NCBI RefSeq assembly: GCF_030362815.1
Contig: NZ_JAUCGR010000001.1
Location: 860,024-924,023 of the forward strand
From: Cellulomonas edaphi
GTDB lineage: Bacteria; Actinomycetota; Actinomycetes; Actinomycetales; Cellulomonadaceae
DNA: 64,000 nucleotides
Reading direction: 5' to 3'
The notes below the pieces were generated by a model that searched no databases, had not been told where the DNA came from, and saw nothing but the letters and a program-made list of their open reading frames with translations. The position numbers were made by a program, and so were the translations under genes. Positions 1 to 10,266 of this stretch are shown piece after piece (positions within the stretch are counted from its first letter, which is position 1; each line of letters begins with the position of its first letter).

Positions 1-1
1 C

Positions 2-469
2 CTCGCGGCCCTGGCCGGGGTCGGCCCGACGAGCGCCGCGTGGACTGATCCCGCCTACGTCACCGCGACCGCGAGCACGGGCACCTGGCAGGGCCCGCTC
101 ACGTGCACCGTGCGCAACGCCTCGGGCTCGCTCGACGCGTCGAAGCCCTGCACCGTGACCAGCGTGAGCGCGCAGTTCTGGGGATCGCCCGGCTCCGGGC
201 AGGGGAGTCTCACGGCCGACTTCTCGGCCCCGGGCATCGCCGTCAACCAGTACGTCGCGTTCGACCTCACCGTCCCGAGCGCCTCGAAGCCGGCCTGGTG
301 GGACTGGTCGACGAGCAGCGTGACGAGCGTGAACAACAACGCGACGATCACGTCGGCGTGCGACGCGCTCCCGCAGATCACGGGCCGGGAGGGGTCGAAC
401 CTCGGCGCGACCCCCAACGTGTACATCACGCTCTCGGACCGGCGGGCCGCCGGGCGCCTGTGCAGCTAG
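2..469 (+). CDS. Secreted SipW-type signal peptide protein, 5' truncated
   Basis: The window opens inside this gene, so its start codon is missing. The visible frame starts with the end of a hydrophobic segment and a small-residue cleavage region (GPTSAAWTD), followed by a Thr/Ser-rich extracellular sequence. The AxWTD context after the cleavage site resembles SipW-dependent exported proteins of actinobacteria. About 155 residues are visible. Four Cys (in LTCTV, KPCTV, SACDA and RLCS) could form two disulfides after export. No catalytic motif is recognisable, so the function is unknown. The stop lies 1 bp from the stop of the convergent GDSL hydrolase. Confidence 0.6.
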   Translation, partial: LAALAGVGPTSAAWTDPAYVTATASTGTWQGPLTCTVRNASGSLDASKPCTVTSVSAQFWGSPGSGQGSLTADFSAPGIAVNQYVAFDLTVPSASKPAWWDWSTSSVTSVNNNATITSACDALPQITGREGSNLGATPNVYITLSDRRAAGRLCS

Positions 470-470
470 C

Positions 471-1274
471 TCACTCCACCGGACGCAGTTCCGGTCGCTT
501 CGGCACGCGCAGGTCGCCGGACGAGCGGCCGCGCAGCCGTCGCGTCGCCCAGGGGTAGACGTGCTCGCGCATCCATCGCGCGTCCTCGCGCATGCGGTCA
601 CCGCGGGGCAGTGGCGGCAGGGGCTCCAGCGGGTCGTCCCAGTCCGGCACGTCAGGCGTGAGGCCGAGGGCGACGAGCGCCGCCTGCGCCACCCGGGCGT
701 GGCCGTCGGTGGTGAGGTGGATGCGGTCGTCGGCCCACATGCGCCAGTCGCGCAGCGAGCGCATGCCCCACTGGTCGAGCACGTGCGCGCCGTGACGACG
801 GGCGATGGACCAGACGTGGGCGTTGAAGATCCCGACGCGCGCGCGGGTGGCCTTCACCAACGGGCTGTCGGCGGCGTCGACGCCGGTGCCGAGCAGCACG
901 TCGATGCCCGCGTCCCGGAGCCTGACGACCGCGGCCTCGAGGTTGCGGGCCATGCGGTCGACGTCGGCCGTCGGCCGCAGGATGTCGTTGCCGCCGCCGA
1001 TCAGCGAGACCAGGTCGGGCTTCATCTCGAGAGCCAGCGGCACCTGGTCCACGAGGATCGGCCGGAGCCGCCTGCCGCGGATCGCGAGGTTCGCGTACTC
1101 CAGCGGGGTCTCCCCGGCGGCCACCCGCCGCGCGCTCAGGGTGGCGGCCAGCACGTCCGCCCACCCGCGCTGCGCCTGGTCGGCACCGTCGGGGCTGTCC
1201 CACAGGCCTTCCGTGAAGGAGTCGCCGATGGCGACGTAGCGGCTCCAGCGGGGTGCGTCGTTCGGCGTGTTCAC
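471..1274 (-). CDS. SGNH/GDSL-family hydrolase (esterase/lipase-like)
   Basis: Predicted cytoplasmic serine hydrolase of the SGNH superfamily, about 267 aa. The block I motif AIGDSFTEG places the nucleophile near Ser19. The oxyanion-hole Gly and Asn are visible in GGGNDIL, and the C-terminal Asp/His pair in DDRIHLTTDGH. No signal peptide is seen. I chose the GTG that gives VNTPNDAPRW; a second in-frame GTG lies five codons upstream at 1289 and cannot be excluded. The substrate is unknown; family members hydrolyse acyl esters or carbohydrate O-acetyl groups. It follows ung on the same strand after about 76 bp and converges on the secreted-protein gene. Confidence 0.85.
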   Translation of the reverse strand: MNTPNDAPRWSRYVAIGDSFTEGLWDSPDGADQAQRGWADVLAATLSARRVAAGETPLEYANLAIRGRRLRPILVDQVPLALEMKPDLVSLIGGGNDILRPTADVDRMARNLEAAVVRLRDAGIDVLLGTGVDAADSPLVKATRARVGIFNAHVWSIARRHGAHVLDQWGMRSLRDWRMWADDRIHLTTDGHARVAQAALVALGLTPDVPDWDDPLEPLPPLPRGDRMREDARWMREHVYPWATRRLRGRSSGDLRVPKRPELRPVE

Positions 1275-1350
1275 CGCGTCATTCTGCACCGGGGTAGGCG
1301 CAGCGGCGTCCTCGGGACGAGGCAGCGGACTCCTGCGCGGCGGCTCCAGG

Positions 1351-2028
1351 TCACGGAAGGGACCAGTCGATCGGCTCGGCGCCCTGCGCGACCAGCAGCT
1401 GGTTGACCCGCGAGAACGGTCGGGATCCGAAGAAGCCACGGCTCGCGGACAGCGGGCTGGGGTGGGCGCTCTCCACGGTCGCCACGGGACCGAGAGCGGG
1501 CTTGAGGGACTGCGCGTCGCGGCCCCAGAGCACGGCAACCAGGGGTCCGCCCCGTTCGACGAGTGCCGCGATCGCCCGGTCGGTCACGGCCTCCCAGCCG
1601 CACCGGCGGTGGGACGCGGCTTCGCCGGGGCGGACGGTGAGCACCCGGTTGAGCAGCATGACGCCACGGTCCGCCCACGGCGTGAGGTCGCCCGTGGTGG
1701 GCATCGGCACACCGGTGTCGTCGACCAGCTCGCGGAAGATGTTGGCCAGCGAGCGCGGCACCGGGCGGACGTCGGGGCGCACCGAGAAGGACAGGCCCAT
1801 CGCGTGCCCGGGGGTGGGGTAGGGGTCCTGACCGACGACGAGCACCCGCACCCCCGCCATCGGGCGCTGGAACGCGCGGAGCACCGCCGGCCCTTCCGGG
1901 AGGTAGGTGCGTCCTTCGGCCAGCTCCTCGCGCAGGAAGGCTCCCGCGGCGTGCACCTGGGGCTCGACCGGGGCGAGCGCCCGAGCCCAGTCCGGAGCGA
2001 CGAGCTGGTCGAGTGGGAGGGTCTCCAC
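1351..2028 (-). CDS. ung: Uracil-DNA glycosylase
   Basis: Family 1 uracil-DNA glycosylase, 225 aa, a normal length. It removes uracil from DNA and starts base-excision repair. The water-activating motif GQDPYP spans residues 66-71 with catalytic Asp68, and the minor-groove/His motif [10 protein letters not shown] starts at His189. The ATG start gives the usual short N-terminus. It is divergent from the DUF3263 gene across about 200 bp that contain a perfect palindrome. Function is confident from both signature motifs. Confidence 0.97.
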   Translation of the reverse strand: METLPLDQLVAPDWARALAPVEPQVHAAGAFLREELAEGRTYLPEGPAVLRAFQRPMAGVRVLVVGQDPYPTPGHAMGLSFSVRPDVRPVPRSLANIFRELVDDTGVPMPTTGDLTPWADRGVMLLNRVLTVRPGEAASHRRCGWEAVTDRAIAALVERGGPLVAVLWGRDAQSLKPALGPVATVESAHPSPLSASRGFFGSRPFSRVNQLLVAQGAEPIDWSLP

Positions 2029-2123
2029 GGGCCCGACGCTACCGGGCGTGACCGGTCAGCACGGGCTCGACTTCGGACCGCCCCGGCCCGACACGCGGCG
2101 GGTCGCGGCAGACTCGCCGGGGC

Positions 2124-2143
2124 GAATGACATGCGTGTCATTC
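2124..2143. promoter_or_regulatory. Perfect 8-4-8 palindrome, unassigned operator
   Basis: GAATGACA-TGCG-TGTCATTC is a perfect inverted repeat in the divergent region between ung and the DUF3263 gene. It overlaps an ATGACA -35-like hexamer (2126-2131) placed 18 bp from a TACGAT -10-like hexamer (2150-2155) directed at the DUF3263 gene. It resembles a dimeric repressor site. It does not match the actinobacterial SOS box or CIRCE, and I cannot name the regulator. Confidence 0.45.
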
Positions 2144-2228
2144 CGGCCGTACGATGTCCGACGACGAGCGGGGAGCCGCTCGGCACCACGCACGGACGAG
2201 CCCCGGCTCGGGACATCACGGAGGACGT

Positions 2229-2531
2229 ATGGACGCCGCGACGATCACGCTCGAGTCCTTGCCCTCCGCCGGCGCGCCCTCCGGCCTGTCCGAGCGGGAC
2301 GAGCAGGTGCTGGCCTTCGAGCGGCAGTGGTGGAAGTACGCCGGTGCCAAGGAGCAGGCCATCCGCGAGCTGTTCGACATGTCGGCCACCCGGTACTACC
2401 AGGTGCTCAACGCCCTCATCGACGACCCGGCCGCGCTCGCGCACGACCCGATGCTGGTCAAGCGCCTGCGCCGCATGCGCTCCTCGCGCCAGCGCGCCCG
2501 CACGGCCCGGCGCCTGGGCGCGCAGGGCTGA
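2229..2531 (+). CDS. DUF3263 domain protein
   Basis: Small 100-aa protein of the actinobacterial DUF3263 family. The diagnostic part is FERQWWKYAGAKEQAIRELF followed by a helix-turn-helix-like stretch (MSATRYYQVLNALIDDPAAL) and a basic C-terminus (RRMRSSRQRARTARR). The layout suggests a small DNA-binding protein related to sigma-region-4-like helices, but its role is unestablished. The ATG at 2229 was chosen because GGAGG lies 4 nt upstream; a longer reading from 2154 would start inside the promoter. The palindrome at 2124-2143 may control it. Confidence 0.85.
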   Translation: MDAATITLESLPSAGAPSGLSERDEQVLAFERQWWKYAGAKEQAIRELFDMSATRYYQVLNALIDDPAALAHDPMLVKRLRRMRSSRQRARTARRLGAQG

Positions 2532-2692
2532 CTGGCAAGGCTGACTCGCAGGGCTGAGAGGCCCGCGCGCGGCGTGAGCCGCACCACGTCACTCGCCTGA
2601 TCCGAGCGTGGCGAGCCGCATTCGGTCGCCACGCCGGGCCGTGATCCTGGCACTGACCCCCGCCGGGTCCCGCAGCCGTTAGCCTTGCCGCC

Positions 2693-3310
2693 GTGAGCAA
2701 GGCCGACTACCCCTACGCCGATGACGAGTTCGACGCACCCGCGGGACCTGACGTCCCGCGCGGCGTGCACCGGGCGCCCCGGTCGGCGTGGAGCCGCTGG
2801 TGGCCGTTCGTCGTCGTCATCGTGCTCGTCCCCGCCCTCGCGTACGCGCTGGTGACGTGGGCGTCGCGCGACAACAGCACGAACGACGACGCGAGCGGCG
2901 AGCCGAGCTCGTCGGCGAGCGCCCCGGCGACGTCGGGGTCGCCGGGCACGAGCGAGACCCCGAAGTCGCAGGAGCCGTCGACGGAGACCACGAGCGAGCC
3001 CCCCGCCAGCGAGGAGCCGACCGCAACCGCCGAGCTCGGCACGCCCGTGGTCGTGTACAACGCCGCCGGTATCAGCGGTCTCGCCAAGAGCACCGCGGGC
3101 GAGCTCGAGGCCGCCGGCTTCACCTCGGTGACGAGCACCAACTTCTCGGGCACGAAGCCCGCCGCATCGACGATCTACTACGCGTCCGAGGACCTCGAGC
3201 CCACCGCGGCGCTCGTCGGCCAGACCCTGGGCATCGACGCGCTCGAGCTGTCCGCCTCGGACGCGGGTGACGGCGTCAGCGTCGTGCTGGTCTCCGACCC
3301 CAACGGCTGA
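2693..3310 (+). CDS. LytR C-terminal domain membrane protein
   Basis: About 205 aa. A charged N-terminal cytoplasmic segment is followed by one transmembrane helix (about residues 37-57, WWPFVVVIVLVPALAYAL). Next comes a low-complexity Ser/Thr/Glu/Pro-rich linker, then a LytR_C domain (TPVVVYNAAGISGLAKSTA onward). This architecture is common in actinobacterial envelope proteins; the C-terminal domain is extracytoplasmic and its ligand is unknown. There is no Shine-Dalgarno. TAGCCT (2680-2685) lies 7 nt before the GTG, which fits a leaderless transcript. It is directly upstream of the CIRCE/groEL region. Confidence 0.82.
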   Translation: MSKADYPYADDEFDAPAGPDVPRGVHRAPRSAWSRWWPFVVVIVLVPALAYALVTWASRDNSTNDDASGEPSSSASAPATSGSPGTSETPKSQEPSTETTSEPPASEEPTATAELGTPVVVYNAAGISGLAKSTAGELEAAGFTSVTSTNFSGTKPAASTIYYASEDLEPTAALVGQTLGIDALELSASDAGDGVSVVLVSDPNG

Positions 3311-3354
3311 GGCGGCTCCACGGGGCCTGCGCCGCACTGCCGAGAGCGAACCTG

Positions 3355-3381
3355 CTTGCACTCTCCGGTGCCGAGTGCTAA
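3355..3381. promoter_or_regulatory. CIRCE operator 1 (HrcA site)
   Basis: CTTGCACTC-N9-GAGTGCTAA matches the CIRCE consensus TTAGCACTC-N9-GAGTGCTAA at all but two positions of the left arm. CIRCE is bound by the HrcA repressor and controls groE heat-shock genes. It lies about 150 bp upstream of the groEL start. Confidence 0.93.
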
Positions 3382-3388
3382 CCATTGA

Positions 3389-5158
<1,770 letters not shown>

Positions 5159-5202
5159 TCCGCAGCTGAACCTCCGGCGGCGCTGAGCCGCTCGGCCGTT
5201 CG

Positions 5203-5236
5203 GACGGGCCGGTCACCTTCGGGTGGCCGGCCCGTC
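5203..5236 (+). terminator. groEL rho-independent-like terminator
   Basis: A 15-bp stem (one G-U pair) is closed by a TTCG tetraloop: left arm GACGGGCCGGTCACC, right arm GGTGGCCGGCCCGTC. It lies 45 bp after the groEL stop. No clear T-tract follows, which is common in high-GC actinobacteria. It may also terminate the small convergent gene. Confidence 0.85.
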
Positions 5237-5287
5237 GTGCGTCATGGACCGGTCGTCCGCACTCCGCCGCGGCGGCGGCCGGCGGGG

Positions 5288-5446
5288 TTAGCCCGCGTTG
5301 CGGAGCAGGAACTCCGTCTCGGTGTCGCGACCCATCTGCGGGTCGGGGGCGGTCGTGGTGTCGACCAGCGCCACCGTGTCGACGAGCCGCACGGGCTCGG
5401 GCAGCACGCGGTAGCGGTCAGCCGGGTCGGGCGTGCTGTCGGTCAT
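5288..5446 (-). CDS. Small hypothetical protein, 52 aa
   Basis: A short frame starting MTDSTPDPADRYRVLPEPVR and ending with FLLRNAG. It is supported by a good Shine-Dalgarno: AAGGAG lies about 8 nt before the ATG on the minus strand. It is acidic and Thr/Asp-rich with no transmembrane segment or recognised domain. It is divergent from the MFS exporter with a 137-bp gap, so the two may share control. Function is unknown, and a spurious frame remains possible. Confidence 0.5.
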   Translation of the reverse strand: MTDSTPDPADRYRVLPEPVRLVDTVALVDTTTAPDPQMGRDTETEFLLRNAG

Positions 5447-5583
5447 GGAGCGCTCCTTCGTCGGCGACATGCTGTGCCCATCGTGGCCGACGCGGGATCG
5501 GATGACCACGTCCCGCGGTGGAATCGGGTTGCCGACGGCCGGAGCGGCGCGTTGAGTGTGCGGGTGCACACGGGGACGGAAGG

Positions 5584-7020
5584 GTGACCGCGCAGGTGGA
5601 CCGCTCGACCGTCGGCTTCCGCTCGGAGCGGGGTCCGGTGCTCGTCGCGCTCATGGTGACCACGGGACTGGTCGCCATCGACTCGACCATCCTGGCGACG
5701 GCGGTCCCGACGATCGTGCGCGACCTGGGCGGCTTCGCGTCGTTCCCGTGGCTGTTCTCCCTGTACCTGCTGACCCAGGCCGTGACCGTCCCCATCTACT
5801 CCAAGCTCGCCGACACGTGGGGTCGCAAGCCCGTCGTGCTCGTCGGCATCGCGTTGTTCGGGCTGGGCTCGGTGCTGTGCGGCCTCGCGTGGTCGATGCC
5901 GGCGCTGATCGCGTTCCGCGCGGTGCAGGGTCTGGGTGCCGGCGCGGTGCAGCCCATGGCGGTCACGATCGCCGGAGACATCTACACGGTGGCCGAGCGC
6001 GCGAAGGTGCAGGGCTACATCGCGAGCGTCTGGGGCGTGTCCTCGGTGGTCGGCCCCACGCTCGGCGGGCTGTTCAGCCAGGTGCTGTCGTGGCGGTGGA
6101 TCTTCTTCGTCAACATCCCCCTGTGCGTCGTGGCCGCGTGGCTGCTCTGGCGGCGGCTGCAGGAGGACGTCGAGCGGCGCAAGCACCGGATCGACTGGGC
6201 GGGCGGCGCCTTGCTCACCGCCTCCCTCAGCCTCCTGGTGCTCGGCATCCTCGAGGGCGGCAACGGCTGGGCGTGGGACTCGACGGCCAGCGTCCTCGTG
6301 CTCGGCACGGGCCTGGTGCTCATGGCGGCGTTCCTGGTCGTCGAGAAGCGCGCGCAGGAGCCCGTGCTGCCCCTGCGGCTGCTCTCGCGCCGCCTCCTGG
6401 CCACCGCGGCGCTCATCTCGGTGGGCGTAGGCGTGGTGCTCATCGGGCTCACGTCCTACATCCCGTCGTACCTCGAGGCCCTGCTGGGGGTGACGCCCCT
6501 CGTCTCCGGGCTCACGCTCGCGTTGCTGACCATCGGCTGGCCCATCTCGGCCTCGCAGTCGGGCCGGCTCTACCTGCGCTTCGGGTTCCGCTTCACCGCG
6601 CTGGTGGGGACGGCGATCTGCGCGCTGGGCTGCGCGGGGCTGTTGCTCGCGGCGAGCTCGCCGTCCGTGTGGGCGGTCGGGGGAGCCTGCCTCGTCGTCG
6701 GGCTCGGGCTTGGGCTGACGGCGTCGCCGACGCTCATCGCGGCCCAGTCGAGCGTGGACTGGGGCGAGCGCGCCGTCGTCACGGGCGCCAACCTGTTCGC
6801 GCGGTCCATCGGCTCCGCGGTGGGGGTCGCCGTGATGGGAGCGATCGTCAACGCCTCGCTGCGGGGGCTCGACGGCGACACCCATCCTGCGCAGCTGCAG
6901 GGCGCCGTGCGCAGCGCCCTGGTGGCCGTGCTCGTGGTCGCCCTGCTCATGATCGTGGCCGCCGCCGCGCTGCCGCGGGACCGGGCCGCGTCACCCGAGG
7001 CTCAGCGTTCGGGCGGCTAG
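5584..7020 (+). CDS. MFS drug exporter, DHA2 (14-TM) type
   Basis: Integral membrane transporter of about 478 aa. Proton-driven efflux of drugs or toxic compounds is inferred from the family. MFS motif A is visible in the loop after the second helix (SKLADTWGRKPV). The DHA2-like motif C region is in GVSSVVGPTLGGLFSQ, and the opening AIDSTILATAVPTI is typical of the DHA2 subfamily. About 14 hydrophobic segments are visible. The GTG start follows GGAAGG. The substrate cannot be read from sequence. Its TAG overlaps the TAG of the convergent kinase gene in one CTAG. Confidence 0.9.
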   Translation: MTAQVDRSTVGFRSERGPVLVALMVTTGLVAIDSTILATAVPTIVRDLGGFASFPWLFSLYLLTQAVTVPIYSKLADTWGRKPVVLVGIALFGLGSVLCGLAWSMPALIAFRAVQGLGAGAVQPMAVTIAGDIYTVAERAKVQGYIASVWGVSSVVGPTLGGLFSQVLSWRWIFFVNIPLCVVAAWLLWRRLQEDVERRKHRIDWAGGALLTASLSLLVLGILEGGNGWAWDSTASVLVLGTGLVLMAAFLVVEKRAQEPVLPLRLLSRRLLATAALISVGVGVVLIGLTSYIPSYLEALLGVTPLVSGLTLALLTIGWPISASQSGRLYLRFGFRFTALVGTAICALGCAGLLLAASSPSVWAVGGACLVVGLGLGLTASPTLIAAQSSVDWGERAVVTGANLFARSIGSAVGVAVMGAIVNASLRGLDGDTHPAQLQGAVRSALVAVLVVALLMIVAAAALPRDRAASPEAQRSGG

Positions 7021-7664
7021 CGGACGGTGCGGGGCCGCAGCGTCGGGGCGGCGGGGTCGGTGTTGTCGACGACGAGCGTGGCACGGGCGGCCGGGTCGCA
7101 CGTGCGCAGGTAGTGACGCTGCGCCTGGACGTACCTCGCGTTGGTGAGGTCGTCGACCACGGGCGACGCGCCGTCGCGCACGGCCATCCGGGCGACCGTG
7201 ACCTCGAAGGGCACGTCGAGGAACACCGACACGTCCCACGCGCCGACCAGCTCGTCGCGATGCAGGAACAGACCGTCGACGAGGACGACGGCCGCGCCGG
7301 TGACCAGGACGGGCGCGGGGTCGACGAGGGCGTCCGAGGCGAGGTCGTGCGACGCGGTGCGCACGAGCCCCGAGCCGCCCTCGGCCAGGGGCGCGAGGAC
7401 GCGCTCGCGGAACGCCGGGTAGTCGTAGGAGTCGAGCCAGAAGCCCTCCGGCGAGTCGCGGCCCCGGGCGTAGCGCTGCGACCGCGGGCGGTGGAAGTCG
7501 TCGAGCGAGACGCGCAGCACCGGCAGGTCGACCACGCGTGCGAGGTCGTCGGCGAACCAGGTCTTGCCGGCGCCGTCCACCCCGTCGATCCCCACGAGGA
7601 CGGGCGTGGCACGCTCCGGTATCGCGCCGGCCACCAGGGCCAGGACCCGACGCCGCGCGCCCAT
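7017..7664 (-). CDS. Uridine kinase-like P-loop protein
   Basis: 215-aa nucleoside/uridine kinase-like protein. The Walker A motif GVDGAGKT spans residues 28-35. The substrate-side Asp pair is in SLDDFHRPR and a Walker-B-like strand in AAVVLVDGLFLHRDEL. These features fit the uridine kinase/phosphoribulokinase superfamily, which transfers phosphate from ATP; the actual nucleoside is not certain. The ATG starts directly after the stop of the upstream aminotransferase gene, so the two are translationally coupled. Confidence 0.8.
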   Translation of the reverse strand: MGARRRVLALVAGAIPERATPVLVGIDGVDGAGKTWFADDLARVVDLPVLRVSLDDFHRPRSQRYARGRDSPEGFWLDSYDYPAFRERVLAPLAEGGSGLVRTASHDLASDALVDPAPVLVTGAAVVLVDGLFLHRDELVGAWDVSVFLDVPFEVTVARMAVRDGASPVVDDLTNARYVQAQRHYLRTCDPAARATLVVDNTDPAAPTLRPRTVR

Positions 7665-8888
7665 CTACTGCCGGTAGGACGAGAGGAAGTTGCCGAGGCG
7701 CTCGACCGCCTCGGCCAGCACCCGCGCCTCGGGGAGCGTGACGATCCGCAGGTGGTCCGGCTCGGGCCAGTTGAAGCCCGTGCCCTGCACCAGCAGGATG
7801 TGCTCGCTGACCAGCAGGTCGTACACCAGCCGAGAGTCGTCGTGGATCTCGTGCACCTCAGGGTCGAGGCGCGGGAAGAGGTAGAGCGCGCCGTCGGGCC
7901 GGACGCACGTGACGCCGGGGATCGAGGTGAGCCCGGTGTAGGCGACCTCGCGCTGCTCGTGCAGGCGGCCGCCGGGGGCGACGAGTGCCTCGATCGACTG
8001 GACGCCACCGAGCGCCGCCTGGACCGCGTGCTGCGCGGGGACGTTGGGGCACAGCCGCGTCGAGGCGAGCAGGGTGATGCCCTCGAGGAAGCCCTTGGCG
8101 TGGTCGCGGGGCCCGGTGACCACGAGCCAGCCCGACCGGTAGCCGGCCACGCGGTAGGTCTTGGACAGGCCGTTGAACGTCAGGCACAGCAGGTCGGGCG
8201 CGACGGTCGCCATGGGGGTGTGCTTCGCGCCGTCGAACAGGATGCGGTCGTAGATCTCGTCGGACAGCAGCAGCAGGCTGTGCTCGCGCGCGATGGCCGC
8301 GATGCCCTCCAGCACCTCACGCGAGTAGACGGCGCCCGTCGGGTTGTTGGGGTTGATGACGACGATCGCCTTGGTGCGGGGGGTGATCAGCGAGCGGAGG
8401 TGCTCGAGGTCCGGCTGCCAGCCGGCGGCCTCGTCGCAGCGGTAGTGCACGGGCCTGCCGTCCGACAGCGAGGTCATCGCGGTCCACAGGGGGTAGTCGG
8501 GCGAGGGGATGAGCACCTCGTCGCCCTCGTCGAGCAGAGCCTGCAGCACCATGGTGATGAGCTCCGACACCCCGTTGCCGAGGTAGACGTCGTCGACGTC
8601 GAGCTGGGGGAAGCCGGGCTCCGTCTCGTACCGGGTCACCACAGCCCGGCGCGCGGACAGGATGCCCCGGCTGTCGGTGTAACCGTGCGCGCTCGGGATC
8701 GCCGCGACCACGTCGCGCACGATCTGGTGCGGGGCGTCGAAGCCGAACGCGGCGGGATTGCCCGTGTTGAGCTTGAGCACGCTGTAGCCGTCGGCCTCGA
8801 GCCGGGCGGCCTCGTCGAGGGCCTTGCCGCGGATCTCGTACAGGACGTTCTTGAGCTTGGACGACTGGTCCAGGGGGCGCAACGGCAT
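7665..8888 (-). CDS. AlaT/AlaA-like PLP aminotransferase
   Basis: Class I/II aminotransferase, 407 aa, a normal length. The PLP Schiff-base lysine is Lys243 in GLSKTYRVAGYRSGW. Asp210 (LLSDEIYD) pairs with the pyridine nitrogen, and the Asn of NPNNPTG (about 179-185) contacts the cofactor. The N-terminus (LKNVLYEIRGKALDEAARLEA) is characteristic of glutamate-pyruvate transaminases of the AlaA/AlaT group, so alanine synthesis is the likely role. Aspartate or aromatic specificity is a weaker alternative. Confidence 0.88.
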   Translation of the reverse strand: MPLRPLDQSSKLKNVLYEIRGKALDEAARLEADGYSVLKLNTGNPAAFGFDAPHQIVRDVVAAIPSAHGYTDSRGILSARRAVVTRYETEPGFPQLDVDDVYLGNGVSELITMVLQALLDEGDEVLIPSPDYPLWTAMTSLSDGRPVHYRCDEAAGWQPDLEHLRSLITPRTKAIVVINPNNPTGAVYSREVLEGIAAIAREHSLLLLSDEIYDRILFDGAKHTPMATVAPDLLCLTFNGLSKTYRVAGYRSGWLVVTGPRDHAKGFLEGITLLASTRLCPNVPAQHAVQAALGGVQSIEALVAPGGRLHEQREVAYTGLTSIPGVTCVRPDGALYLFPRLDPEVHEIHDDSRLVYDLLVSEHILLVQGTGFNWPEPDHLRIVTLPEARVLAEAVERLGNFLSSYRQ

Positions 8889-9030
8889 GGTCGCAGGGTA
8901 GACCGGCCCGGCGCGCGCGCGTCGAGGCGCACGACCTGCGGCCTTTCGCCGTCAGGTAAACGCTGCCATCGCGTCGGGGGTGCGCGATACCGTCTGCCGA
9001 AGGGGAGATCCACTGGCCGGGGGGCCCACG

Positions 9031-9510
9031 ATGCGACGAGCACTGGGATGGGGCATGGCTGCGGGCGTCGCCGCGGTCGTGATCTGGGTGGTGGCCGTGC
9101 ACAGCTTCTTCCGGCCGCTGCTGGCCATCGCCCCCGTGGTGGTGTTCGCCGTGGTGCTGCTGGTGCGCGTCCTGCTCGCACCGGCCCTCGCGCGCCGGGG
9201 TGCCGACGCGCCCGGCCCGCTCGGCTTCGACGAGATGGCCCGGCTGTACCTCGGACGACCGAGGCAGGAACCCGCGGGGCGCGCCACCGACCAGCCGACC
9301 GGGCGTGCCGACGAACGGGCAGGCGAGCACCCTGCCGAGCGGGGAGTCGAGCACGCAGCCCAGCACGCACCCGCACGAGGCGGACCCGACCTCGCGGACC
9401 CGGCAGCGACCGCGGTCGGCCGGGAGGAGCAGAGCGCGGGCGTTCTCGGCGAGCGGAGCGAGGCCGCGCACGGCGAGCCGGCCGACGTCGGGGCCCAGCA
9501 GAACCGGTAG
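9031..9510 (+). CDS. Hypothetical two-helix membrane protein
   Basis: 159 aa. Two closely spaced hydrophobic helices occupy about residues 7-23 and 30-52. A long hydrophilic Ala/Gly/Glu/Arg-rich tail with no recognised domain follows. The ATG at 9031 starts just before the first helix; an in-frame GTG 17 codons earlier is less attractive. It is divergent from the aminotransferase gene and ends 10 bp from the convergent DUF4031 gene. Function is unknown. Confidence 0.6.
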   Translation: MRRALGWGMAAGVAAVVIWVVAVHSFFRPLLAIAPVVVFAVVLLVRVLLAPALARRGADAPGPLGFDEMARLYLGRPRQEPAGRATDQPTGRADERAGEHPAERGVEHAAQHAPARGGPDLADPAATAVGREEQSAGVLGERSEAAHGEPADVGAQQNR

Positions 9511-9520
9511 GGCAGGGCAG

Positions 9521-9796
9521 CTAGTGGTGCCCGGTCCGGTCACGCGCCGGGATGCGCAGGCCGGACGCACGCAGCCGACGGATCAGGTCGCCCGCGCTGA
9601 CGGGCGTCGCCCCCAGCGCGACGAGCTCGTCGTACCGGCTGTCCGGCACGTCGTAGTGGTCCTGGTCGAACGCCCGCTCGGGGATGCCCGCGAGGGCCGC
9701 GAACGCGTGCAGCTCCTCGAGGGAGGAGTCGCTGACCAGGTGGGCCCAGAGCCGGTCGTGCCGCGGCCACATCGGGGGATCCACGAGCACCGTCAC
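9521..9796 (-). CDS. DUF4031 domain protein
   Basis: About 91 aa. The conserved features of DUF4031 are visible: VDPPMWPRH, LWAHLVSDSSLEELHAFA and the FDQDHYDVP motif with a His/Asp/Tyr cluster. Function is unknown; the conserved polar residues suggest a small enzyme. Two adjacent GTG codons (9799 and 9796) can serve as start and differ by one residue. It follows the WXG100 gene on the same strand after 40 bp. Confidence 0.78.
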   Translation of the reverse strand: MTVLVDPPMWPRHDRLWAHLVSDSSLEELHAFAALAGIPERAFDQDHYDVPDSRYDELVALGATPVSAGDLIRRLRASGLRIPARDRTGHH

Positions 9797-9836
9797 CACC
9801 CGAGCGTACGGCCGTTCCCGGTGGGCGGGACTGCGC

Positions 9837-10130
9837 TCACGACGGCGTGAACATGCGCGCCGCCTGCGCCTCGGCGTCCGCGTAGGTGCGGCCCGCGGCC
9901 TGCATGGCGTCGCCGATCCGTCCCAGCGCGTGGTCGAGCCGTGCCGACGCGGTCGACCACTCGTGCATGACCGCGGCGAACTGGGTCGCCGCGGATCCAC
10001 GCCAGGTGTCCTGCAGCGCCACCAGCTGGCGCTGCATCGCGGCGACCTCGGAGCGGATGGTAGTGGCCCGCGACTGCACGGCCGCCGCGGTGGCCGTGAC
10101 CTGTGCGCTGTCGACCTCGTACCTGCTCAT
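9837..10130 (-). CDS. WXG100-family (ESAT-6-like) protein
   Basis: 97-aa helical-hairpin protein with the WXG turn in DTWRGSAA near the middle. Two amphipathic helices flank it (TATAAAVQSRATTIRSEVAA and AAVMHEWSTASARLDHAL). WXG100 proteins are type VII secretion substrates that act as dimers. A strong AGGAGG precedes the ATG. No EccC or EsxA-like partner is nearby, so it is either an orphan substrate or exported by a system elsewhere. Confidence 0.85.
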   Translation of the reverse strand: MSRYEVDSAQVTATAAAVQSRATTIRSEVAAMQRQLVALQDTWRGSAATQFAAVMHEWSTASARLDHALGRIGDAMQAAGRTYADAEAQAARMFTPS

Positions 10131-10266
10131 GCTGCCTCCTGCGACCGCGGCGCCGGGATGGCCCCGATGGCGTCGACGGTAGGTCCGGGGCGCGGCACGA
10201 GGGCGGCCCGCCGTCGTCCCAGGGCGGGATGGCGGCAGACCGAGGGGCTGTGGACGCGTCGCGGCG

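Noticed and set aside
5556..9524. A 1322-codon open frame on the + strand across the MFS, kinase and aminotransferase genes
   Set aside because: It is Arg/Gly/Ala-rich, out of frame with three well-supported genes and lacks any domain; long open frames in wrong frames are normal at this GC content.
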